Origin: Halanaerobiales bacterium
GTDB taxonomy: Bacteria; Bacillota_F; Halanaerobiia; DY22613
Reading direction: 5' to 3'
Length of the DNA stretch: 20,687 bases
NCBI GenBank assembly: GCA_023128035.1
Contig: JAGMES010000073.1
Coordinates: 1 to 20,687 of the forward strand
Shown here: piece after piece, positions 7,930 through 14,588 of the stretch
How the letters are laid out: every line of letters begins with the position of its first letter
How positions within the stretch are numbered: the first letter of the stretch is position 1
The notes under the pieces: generated by a model
Seen by the model: the letters and a program-made list of their open reading frames with translations, nothing else
Told to the model about the DNA's origin: nothing
The model's database searches: none
Program-made: the position numbers and the translations under genes

Positions 7930-7963
7930 CTCCTCCCATGCTGCAAATATTTCATTGGAGGAG
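7930..7963 (+). promoter_or_regulatory. hairpin masking the ribosome binding site of the ABC operon
   Basis: CTCCTCC (7930-7936) is perfectly complementary to the Shine-Dalgarno sequence GGAGGAG (7957-7963), and the stem continues inside with ATG/CAT after one mismatch. A GGAGGA element in the UAG array (7807-7812) could compete for the same CTCCTCC segment. Translation control in addition to termination is therefore possible. Confidence 0.5.
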
Positions 7964-7969
7964 ATAAAA

Positions 7970-8956
7970 ATGTTAAGAAAGAGTAGTATGGTTCTGTTGT
8001 TGTTGGCAATTCTAATTAGTCTTATGTCAGTAATCGGTATTGGGAAAGATGAAATTGTTTCTATAGGAATTACACAAATTGTTGAACATCCAGCTCTTGA
8101 TGCTGCTAGAGATGGCTTTATTAAGGCACTAGCAGACAACGGTTTTGAAGATGGCAAAAATTTAGATATAGAAATTCATTCAGCACAAGGTGATCTTTCC
8201 ATTGCTAGCATGATAAGTGAAGAATTTGTTCGTGATAAGAAAGATTTAATTTTGGCTATTGCTACTCCAACTGCTCAGGCGGCGTTAAATGCCTCATCAA
8301 AAATTCCAATTTTGATAACTGCAGTTACTGATCCAGTTGCCAGTGGATTGGCAGCATCACTCCAATCTTCTGGAAATAACGTCACTGGAACAACTGATAT
8401 GACACCGATTGATGAGCAGTTTTCTTTAATTACTGAACTATTACCAAACGCTAAAAAAGTTGGGGTTATCTATAACGCATCAGAGATAAATTCTATGATT
8501 CAAGTGGAATTAGCTCGCAAAGCATGCTTGGACCATGGGTTAAAACTATCAGAAGTTACTGTGACCAATGTAACAGAAGTACAGATGGCAGTTGAACAAT
8601 TGGTCAAAAAAGTAGATGTAATATACACACCTACTGATAATCTGGTTGCATCTGCGATGCCAGTTATAACTTATACAGCTACCCAAATGAGCGTTCCAGT
8701 TATTGGCTCTGAAGCAGCTCACGTAAAAGCAGGTGCCCTTGCGACATTAGGAATTGATTACTGGGAACTTGGATACCAAACAGGCATAATGGCTGTACAA
8801 GTTCTCAATGGAGCTAATCCATCAAGTCTTCCTATTGAAAGTTTAAAAAACTTAACTTTAGTTATCAATGAAGATACAGCAAAAACCCTTAACATCACAA
8901 TTCCTACTGAGCTCAAAGCACAGGCAGAGCTGATCAAAGCAGGTGATGGAAAATGA
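7970..8956 (+). CDS. ABC transporter substrate-binding protein, TrpX type
   Basis: A periplasmic-binding-like protein of 328 residues, family ABC_sub_bind (PF04392). The signal peptide is MLRKSSMVLLLLAILISLMSVIGIG; no lipobox cysteine is seen. Domain I has IGITQIVEHPALDAARDGFIKAL (about 32-54), and domain II starts at NAKKVGVIYN. YTPTDNLVASAM and LGIDYWELGYQTG are typical of the family. The start is ATG 7970, seven bases after GGAGGAG; an upstream in-frame ATG at 7850 would run through the leader terminator. The stop overlaps the next start (ATGA). Family members known as TrpX are predicted tryptophan importers in streptococci; substrate identity here is inference. The leader suggests control by the adjacent HutP-family protein. 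Confidence 0.9.
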   Translation: MLRKSSMVLLLLAILISLMSVIGIGKDEIVSIGITQIVEHPALDAARDGFIKALADNGFEDGKNLDIEIHSAQGDLSIASMISEEFVRDKKDLILAIATPTAQAALNASSKIPILITAVTDPVASGLAASLQSSGNNVTGTTDMTPIDEQFSLITELLPNAKKVGVIYNASEINSMIQVELARKACLDHGLKLSEVTVTNVTEVQMAVEQLVKKVDVIYTPTDNLVASAMPVITYTATQMSVPVIGSEAAHVKAGALATLGIDYWELGYQTGIMAVQVLNGANPSSLPIESLKNLTLVINEDTAKTLNITIPTELKAQAELIKAGDGK

Positions 8957-9855
8957 CATATTTTATCATTCGTTCTTTAGAACATGGGTTGATCTTTGGA
9001 ATTTTAGTCCTGGGAGTATTCATTACTTATCGTGTTCTGGATTTTCCTGATCTTACTGTAGACGGCAGTTTCCCTTTGGGAGCTGCTGTCTCTGCTATAC
9101 TTATCTTTAATGGCGTTCATCCTGCTATAAGTTTGATCTTTGCAGTAATAGCTGGAATTTTAGCTGGTTTATGTACTGGTATTTTACACACCAAATTTAA
9201 AATCTCGAATTTATTATCGGGAATATTGGTTATGATCGGTCTTTATTCTATCAATCTTCGAGTTATGGGAAGGGCCAACATCCCTTTATTAGCTAAACCA
9301 ACAATCTTTCGCCAATTTCATAAAATATTTAATGGGCCTTATTCTAATTTAATTATTTTATTCATTATCACTCTAACAATTAAACTGCTCTTAGATCAAC
9401 TTTTTAAAACTAGACTTGGTTTAACATTGAGAGCCGCTGGAGATAATCAACAGATGGCAACAAATCTGGCTGTCAATCCTACATGGATGATTTTGTTAGG
9501 TCTTGCTACCTCCAATGGCTTAGTTGCTCTCTCAGGAGCAATGGTTGCACAATTGCAAGGCTTTGCTGATGTAGGAATGGGAATCGGAACTGTTGTTACT
9601 GGATTGGCTTCTGTCATTCTGGGTCAAGCCGTTTTCAGAACAAAAAGATTTTCTCAGGCTACAACTGCTGTCTTAATCGGTTCTATTCTCTATCGCGCTG
9701 CCATTAGAGCTTCCTTAAATTTAGGCATCGCTCCATCTGATTTAAAACTAATTACTTCACTGTTGGTTATTCTAGCTTTAATTATACCACAGACCAGATG
9801 GATTAAATCAGTCAATAAGTTAGTAAAAGGGGGCGGTATAAATGTTAAAGCTTAA
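8953..9855 (+). CDS. ABC transporter permease, TrpY type
   Basis: Integral membrane permease of 300 residues in the BPD_transp_2 family, which also holds LivH-like and sugar permeases. There are about eight to nine hydrophobic segments. Family landmarks are FPDLTVDGSFPLGAAVSA near residues 31-48, LGLTLRAAGDNQQMA (about 155-169, a cytoplasmic loop that contacts the ATPase) and the conserved G-rich helix GMGIGTVVTGLASVILGQAVF. The start overlaps the stop of the binding protein by four bases and the end overlaps the ATPase start by 14 bases. The three genes are therefore translationally coupled and form one importer. Confidence 0.92.
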   Translation: MTYFIIRSLEHGLIFGILVLGVFITYRVLDFPDLTVDGSFPLGAAVSAILIFNGVHPAISLIFAVIAGILAGLCTGILHTKFKISNLLSGILVMIGLYSINLRVMGRANIPLLAKPTIFRQFHKIFNGPYSNLIILFIITLTIKLLLDQLFKTRLGLTLRAAGDNQQMATNLAVNPTWMILLGLATSNGLVALSGAMVAQLQGFADVGMGIGTVVTGLASVILGQAVFRTKRFSQATTAVLIGSILYRAAIRASLNLGIAPSDLKLITSLLVILALIIPQTRWIKSVNKLVKGGGINVKA

Positions 9856-10645
9856 CCAGATCAGCAAAACTTTTAACCCTGATACTATTACAGAAACCCA
9901 AGTTTTTTCTAATCTAAATCTAAAAGTCAAGGAAGATTCTTTTATAACAATCATTGGTGGTAATGGAGCAGGTAAATCTTCAATGCTCAATCTCATCTCT
10001 GGTCAATTTCCACCTGATCAAGGCCAGATCTTTCTTTCAGGAAAAAACATTACCCATTTAAAAGAACATCAACGAGCCAAGTGGATTAGCCGGGTATTTC
10101 AAAACCCATTATTAGGCACCGCACCAGGTCTAACTGTTGCGGAAAATTTATCTCTTGCTCTAAATAAGGGAAAAACCCTTTCCTTTAAACGTGCATTACA
10201 TCCGAAAAAATTAGAACCATTTCGTCAACTAGTAGCTCCTTTAAATCTAGGGCTAGAAGATAAAATGAATCTTCCAGTTAAATTTCTTTCTGGAGGCCAG
10301 CGTCAAGCTCTAACATTATTGATGGCAACTATCATATCACCTAAACTACTACTTTTAGATGAACACACAGCTGCCCTCGATCCTAAAACAGCAGAGCAGG
10401 TCTTACATCTAACCCATCAAATGGTGGTAGAAAAGAAATTAACTACACTGATGGTAACACATAATTTAGAACAAGCCATAAAGTTTGGCGATCGCTTAAT
10501 AATGCTCCATCAAGGAAAAATAATTCTAGATTTTTCTGGAAAAGAAAAAAAGAATCTCACAGTATCCAAACTCTTCTCCCACTTTAAAGCCACATCAGAA
10601 AAAAGTGGAGAGAACTTAATGGAAGATAGGCTTTTATTTGCTTAA
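9842..10645 (+). CDS. ABC transporter ATP-binding protein, TrpZ type
   Basis: Cytoplasmic ATPase of 267 residues. It has Walker A GGNGAGKS (39-46), Q-loop FQNP (86-89), signature LSGGQ (149-153), Walker B LLLLDE (169-174) and the switch His207 (VTHN). All catalytic elements are intact. AGGGGGCGG lies 5-6 nt before ATG 9842, inside the end of the permease gene. It is the last gene of the operon. The hairpin after it (10664-10689) has its T run only on the opposite strand, so no proper plus-strand terminator is visible. Confidence 0.95.
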   Translation: MLKLNQISKTFNPDTITETQVFSNLNLKVKEDSFITIIGGNGAGKSSMLNLISGQFPPDQGQIFLSGKNITHLKEHQRAKWISRVFQNPLLGTAPGLTVAENLSLALNKGKTLSFKRALHPKKLEPFRQLVAPLNLGLEDKMNLPVKFLSGGQRQALTLLMATIISPKLLLLDEHTAALDPKTAEQVLHLTHQMVVEKKLTTLMVTHNLEQAIKFGDRLIMLHQGKIILDFSGKEKKNLTVSKLFSHFKATSEKSGENLMEDRLLFA

Positions 10646-10658
10646 TGATTATCAACAC

Positions 10659-10689
10659 AAAAAAAGAGATGGCACTAGCGCCATCTCTT
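10659..10689 (-). terminator. terminator for the minus-strand peptidase unit
   Basis: A 10-bp perfect stem (10664-10673 with 10680-10689) has a 6-base loop. On the minus strand it is followed by seven T. On the plus strand it is followed by A, so it works mainly for the aminopeptidase and its adjoining remnant. Confidence 0.75.
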
Positions 10690-10700
10690 AAAAAAATATC

Positions 10701-10881
10701 CTAGATAAGAAACTTTCCATCTTTATAAAATAATTCTCCGTCTACATTCATATCACATAACGTATCCCAATGGCTTCCTGATTCATTATTACCACCTGTC
10801 TCTTTTGGAGCGACCCCCAGAGCAGCATGAACAGTTCCACCAATTTTCTCACCAAAAAGTATATTTTTAGTAGATTTATCA
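10701..10881 (-). pseudogene. C-terminal remnant of an M29-family aminopeptidase
   Basis: In a frame different from the neighbouring gene, the minus strand encodes NDKSTKNILFGEKIGGTVHA, then ALGVAPKETGGNNESGSHWD, then TLCDMNVDGELFYKDGKFLI and a stop at 10701-10703. This matches the C-terminal end of M29 (AmpS/PepS/aminopeptidase T type) metallopeptidases, including the GTVHxALG and HWD metal-site motifs. No start codon or ribosome binding site is present, and the frame is closed by a TAG just upstream, within the last codons of the M28-type gene. The N-terminal 85% or so of the enzyme is missing. Confidence 0.75.
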
Positions 10882-12876
10882 TTATACTTCTATTGAACCC
10901 ATCTCCTGCAAATATCTAAAAAAGTCTCGAATAAATTTCGATTTCCGCTCTCTCGTCTCAATCTCTATTAATTCTACTATTTCTAAGAGATTTCGTTGTC
11001 CATCTGCAAAATACTGAGCTAGAACTGAGATATAATTACTATCTTCTTCAATCAGTTTCCAAATATAAGGCAAATGCTCTTCTCCAATCAAATGACGTTT
11101 CTGACTCAAAGTGCTAAATCCCCAATATTTTCGTTTAGGAATAATTTGAGCTAATTCTTTTTCTACATCATTTAACTCCGACAGACCTATACTACTTTTC
11201 TTCAAGGTAATATCTAATCCCATGCTTTCCTTACATAAGTGAGCTATTTCATCAATCAATCTACTTCCTTCGCTCTGACAGTCTTTCTGCCAATTGAGAC
11301 TAAACTTTTTATAATCATTGAGTTCTTCTGCAATAATATACTTTTCAAAGTAATCCCCAACCATAAGGTAAGTCTCAATAATTTTGTCAATCCGCCTAGT
11401 ACACATAGACACTAAATCCTCAGATACTGCCTGTTGATCAGCACTTGCCTTTACCTTTTTTATAAATTCTTCCATCTCTATGTTTAAAGTTTCAATAAAA
11501 CCTTCCTGATAAATTCCCATGATCTCTTCAACCTCTTTTAAATGAGCATTAGCAAGATAGTAAAGGTAAATTGCTGAAGATAATGTTACATCTTTTAAAA
11601 TCACAGGATCCAGTTTATCCAATGTATCCTGATCAGTGTGATAATATTGATCAGGTTGTTGGATCAACATAGGACACGGAATTCCTACTAATGGATCTGT
11701 AAGTATCGCATGATCACTTCCGCCCATAAACTGAGACTTCTTGATTTGAAAATCATGATCACGGCTTACTTCTTTTAATAAATGGTATAACAAATCCCCA
11801 GATAATCCAGATAGTCCTAAAGGTGGCGCGATAACTAATAATGTACTACCACACTTCTTTTGATCTTCTCCTACCATATCCAGATTTACACCAGCTAAAT
11901 ATTTTCTTTCCTTAATATATCTATCAAGAAAAGCAAAAGTACCACTATACTCTGGAACAAGAATCAGTTCAATACCTCTATCTAGCTTGGGAAGTTTCTT
12001 TTCCTGAATCAACCTTTGTACAAAGCACATAACTTCTACCCCTGCTGCTGCACCTGAAGCATTATCATTTACAGATGGGTAGGGATGGCAGATATGACCA
12101 ACTAAGAGTAAATTTTTATCTGTCTTCCCAGGGATACATGCATGAAGTACTTTTAATGTGTTATTCAAAAATTCTGTTTCCACTTCACATTCAACAAACA
12201 CTTGTTCCCCTCTATTGAACCGTTCTCTCAATTTTTGGCCCATAACAGGACTTAGTACAAAACCAAAAGTAGGTATTTCATCTCCCTGCCACCAGAAAGA
12301 TGTATATTGTCGAGCACTTTTCATTTCATCAGCATCCCGACCTTCAAATGAATGCATTCCATCAAAGAGAATCCCTCTTGCCCCTAATGGGTCAAGAATC
12401 AAATCTTTAATCTTATGTACATTCAGATTGGTGAGAATCATCTTACCAGTTAAATCTGGTTTCTCTTTTAACACTTCATCTATATCATCGATAACATAAA
12501 CCTCAAGAATTTCTTTTCCTTCTGTCGAACAACTCCGCTGAATTAACTGAATAGGGTTTACAGTAAAATCAGCTAAAATTTCACCATTCTCCTTTAAGGA
12601 TACTTTTCCTTTTCTTCCAACCCATCCACCTGGAGTCACATAATCCTGATAAAAGGTTTGATCATCAGATTTAAAACACTCAACACGAGTCATCACTCCG
12701 GATTCTGATAATACTGAAACCATCTCATTAAGTGCATTATCAAAACCAGGTGAATTTTGAATACGATGATGCTTTGCTATTTTTGCCACGTATTTTTCTG
12801 TGTTCATCGAATTCGCTTCTTCCTTCATAAGAGTGATTAGATTATCTAACTTGAACTTTTTCTCTAAATTTTTCAT
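10882..12876 (-). CDS. M28-type aminopeptidase, DUF4910 domain protein
   Basis: A zinc peptidase-like protein of 664 residues without a signal peptide, hence probably cytoplasmic. An inserted PA-like domain occupies about 120-245 (LTGKMILTN...LGARGILFDG). The peptidase core then shows M28 ligands in order: LLVGHICHP (His261 or His264), NDNASG (Asp271), VPEYSG (Glu309), NLDMVG (Asp333) and YYHTDQD (His413). A C-terminal extension of about 230 residues ends in a helix-rich part that resembles a winged helix. It likely removes N-terminal residues from peptides; substrates are unknown. ATG 12876 has AGGAGG six bases upstream. Its stop overlaps the first codons of an M29 peptidase remnant, and both share the terminator at 10659-10689. 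Confidence 0.88.
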   Translation of the reverse strand: MKNLEKKFKLDNLITLMKEEANSMNTEKYVAKIAKHHRIQNSPGFDNALNEMVSVLSESGVMTRVECFKSDDQTFYQDYVTPGGWVGRKGKVSLKENGEILADFTVNPIQLIQRSCSTEGKEILEVYVIDDIDEVLKEKPDLTGKMILTNLNVHKIKDLILDPLGARGILFDGMHSFEGRDADEMKSARQYTSFWWQGDEIPTFGFVLSPVMGQKLRERFNRGEQVFVECEVETEFLNNTLKVLHACIPGKTDKNLLLVGHICHPYPSVNDNASGAAAGVEVMCFVQRLIQEKKLPKLDRGIELILVPEYSGTFAFLDRYIKERKYLAGVNLDMVGEDQKKCGSTLLVIAPPLGLSGLSGDLLYHLLKEVSRDHDFQIKKSQFMGGSDHAILTDPLVGIPCPMLIQQPDQYYHTDQDTLDKLDPVILKDVTLSSAIYLYYLANAHLKEVEEIMGIYQEGFIETLNIEMEEFIKKVKASADQQAVSEDLVSMCTRRIDKIIETYLMVGDYFEKYIIAEELNDYKKFSLNWQKDCQSEGSRLIDEIAHLCKESMGLDITLKKSSIGLSELNDVEKELAQIIPKRKYWGFSTLSQKRHLIGEEHLPYIWKLIEEDSNYISVLAQYFADGQRNLLEIVELIEIETRERKSKFIRDFFRYLQEMGSIEV

Positions 12877-12905
12877 TATTGCCTCCTCTGCTTCTAATAT
12901 TTAGT

Positions 12906-12935
12906 ATTATAATCATTTTTTTGAATGATCCACAA
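12906..12935 (-). promoter_or_regulatory. promoter of the aminopeptidase with an inverted repeat filling the spacer
   Basis: On the minus strand TTGTGG (12935-12930) and TATAAT (12911-12906) are 18 bp apart. The spacer is itself the inverted repeat ATCATT-N6-AATGAT (12912-12929), placed where a repressor would block RNA polymerase. Confidence 0.45.
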
Positions 12936-13127
12936 ATAATTTTTAATTCCATATTCATCTAAGTAAATTGTACCATTTGATTAGCTAAATTTCAATATAA
13001 TTAAAAGTAAATACCTAAAAAAAGGTGTGAAATATTCAAAGTTCAATTTTACAAATAATGGGTTATCTTTATAATTTATTATTAAATCTTTATAGTTACG
13101 TATTTTATATTTTTTATAAAATTTCGA

Positions 13128-13156
13128 TTGACTTATAATAAAACTTATGGTATAAT
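13128..13156 (+). promoter_or_regulatory. promoter of the subtilisin gene
   Basis: TTGACT (13128-13133) and TATAAT (13151-13156) are 17 bp apart. The predicted start near 13163 gives a leader of about 100 nt. The remaining part of the 12880-13264 gap (about 12940-13127) is AT-rich and shows nothing else I can support. Confidence 0.75.
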
Positions 13157-13162
13157 ATGCAT

Positions 13163-13264
13163 GTACCTTATTTTTTTTACACTCCTTCGCGAAGAGTGGC
13201 AAGAAAAAAGATGTAGGAAATGGCATGACGGTAGTAGAGAATAAAAAAAAGAGGAGGACGTCTC
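13163..13264 (+). promoter_or_regulatory. structured 5' leader of the subtilisin mRNA
   Basis: A 7-bp hairpin (13180-13187 with 13192-13198, one bulged C, loop CGCG) sits about 17 nt from the predicted 5' end. It is flanked by a T run before and an A run after it (13171-13178, 13203-13208) that can extend the stem. A strong GAGGAGG ribosome binding site precedes ATG 13265. Such a 5' stem with a strong ribosome binding site is known to give very long mRNA half-life in Bacillus aprE. The same role here is inference. Confidence 0.45.
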
Positions 13265-14473
13265 ATGCGTAGAATATTTATTTTTTTAGCTTTGGCTCTG
13301 TTATTAATTAGTGGTATTGTTGGTGCTGCAAAGGTAGATCCAGCTGTTACAAAAGCAATGGGCGAAAATAATGGTTTAATCAATGTTATCGTAACATTCC
13401 AACCAGGTCAAACTGGTAATTTGAATGGTATGGGTGGAGTTGTTAAGCATGATAACCTATGGGTAATCAATGGTAAAGCTGCTGCACTACCAGCTCAAGC
13501 TATCAACGCTTTAGCTAAGAATCCTAATGTTAAAAGTATTATTTTAGATGGCGAAATGCATGCTACTTTAGATCTTTCCAAAACTGCTGCTAATTATGAA
13601 GCTGCTTGGGCTTCTGGTTACACTGGTGCTGGCGTTACTATCGCTATCGTTGATACTGGTATTGCACCTCATCCAGACTTCGAAGGCCGTTTGGTTGCTT
13701 TCAAAGACTTCATAAATACTAATACTGCATTTTACGATGATAACGGTCATGGTACTCACTGTGCTGGTGACGCTGCTGGTAACGGTTTAATGAGTGGTGG
13801 ACTTTACAAAGGCCCTGCTTATGAAGCAAATTTAGTTGGCGTTAAAGTTCTTGACCGTGCTGGCTCTGGTAGCTGGTCAGGCGTTGTTGCTGGAGTTCAG
13901 TGGTGTATTGATAACAAAGATACTTATGGTATCGATGTTGTTTCTATGTCCTTAGGTGGAACTGCTACTTTATCTTATATTGATGATCCAGTTTGTCAAG
14001 CTGTAGCTGCTGCTTGGGATGCTGGTTTAGTAGTATTAATCGCTGCTGGTAACGAAGGTCCAGAAGCTGGTACTATCGGTACTCCAGGTCTCGAACCTTC
14101 CATCATCACTGTTGGTGCTACTTATGACCAACAAACTGCTAATGCTTCTGATGATGCAGTAGTTTCCTTCTCCAGCCGTGGTCCAACATTCGACGGTTTG
14201 GTTAAGCCTGATATCTGTGCACCTGGTACATACATCATGAGTACTAAGAATGACAGAAATGGTAAATGGAGACAAGGTTATTATCAAGATATGTCCGGTA
14301 CTTCTATGGCTACTCCTATTGCTGCTGGTATCGCAGCTTTGATTCTGGATGCTAACCCAAATATGACTCCAGATCAAGTTAAGAGTAAAATGATGAGTAC
14401 TGCAATTGATTTAGGCGACATCGCTAATAATCAAGGCGCTGGTCTCTTAGATGCTTACGCTTGTACTCACTAA
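13265..14473 (+). CDS. secreted subtilisin-like serine protease (S8 family)
   Basis: A 402-residue preproprotease. The signal peptide is about 1-21 (MRRIFIFLALALLLISGIVGA) and an I9-type inhibitory propeptide spans about 23-105 (INVIVTF...NPNVKSIILDGEM). The catalytic domain carries Asp130 (VDTG), His162 (HGTHCAG), oxyanion Asn263 (AAGNEG) and Ser347 (GTSMATP), all intact. Five cysteines in the mature part, one next to the catalytic His motif and one two residues before the C-terminus, are unusual for simple bacterial subtilisins. It degrades proteins outside the cytoplasmic membrane after self-cleavage of the propeptide. Codon choice (GCT, GGT, ATC, AAC) is clearly unlike that of its neighbours. 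With the consensus promoter, leader hairpin, GAGGAGG site and strong terminator, this suggests high expression. Confidence 0.97.
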   Translation: MRRIFIFLALALLLISGIVGAAKVDPAVTKAMGENNGLINVIVTFQPGQTGNLNGMGGVVKHDNLWVINGKAAALPAQAINALAKNPNVKSIILDGEMHATLDLSKTAANYEAAWASGYTGAGVTIAIVDTGIAPHPDFEGRLVAFKDFINTNTAFYDDNGHGTHCAGDAAGNGLMSGGLYKGPAYEANLVGVKVLDRAGSGSWSGVVAGVQWCIDNKDTYGIDVVSMSLGGTATLSYIDDPVCQAVAAAWDAGLVVLIAAGNEGPEAGTIGTPGLEPSIITVGATYDQQTANASDDAVVSFSSRGPTFDGLVKPDICAPGTYIMSTKNDRNGKWRQGYYQDMSGTSMATPIAAGIAALILDANPNMTPDQVKSKMMSTAIDLGDIANNQGAGLLDAYACTH

Positions 14474-14490
14474 TTCCTAAAGGTACATCA

Positions 14491-14520
14491 GGGTGCGCAG
14501 ATGCGCACCCTTTTATTTTT
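14491..14520 (+). terminator. strong terminator of the subtilisin gene
   Basis: GGGTGCGC (14491-14498) pairs perfectly with GCGCACCC (14503-14510) around a 4-nt loop, followed by TTTTATTTTT. It is the most GC-rich hairpin of the window and closes the subtilisin transcript 18 nt past the stop. Confidence 0.92.
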
Positions 14521-14532
14521 ATAAAAAGGTTT

Positions 14533-14561
14533 TTGAATAATTTTGTCTAATATTGTATATA
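14533..14561 (+). promoter_or_regulatory. promoter of the putative outer-membrane protein gene
   Basis: TTGAAT (14533-14538) and TATATA (14556-14561) are 17 bp apart, immediately after the subtilisin terminator, so this gene is transcribed separately. Confidence 0.5.
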
Positions 14562-14588
14562 TATTAACAACTAGAAGAGGTGTACATT

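Noticed and set aside
7850..7969. N-terminal extension of the substrate-binding protein in frame from ATG 7850
   Set aside because: It begins inside the leader terminator, lacks a ribosome binding site and would bury the signal peptide. ATG 7970 has GGAGGAG at the right distance.
12981..13383. Minus-strand frames upstream of and over the start of the subtilisin gene
   Set aside because: They overlap the subtilisin promoter, leader and signal-peptide coding region, and their composition looks like non-coding AT-rich DNA.
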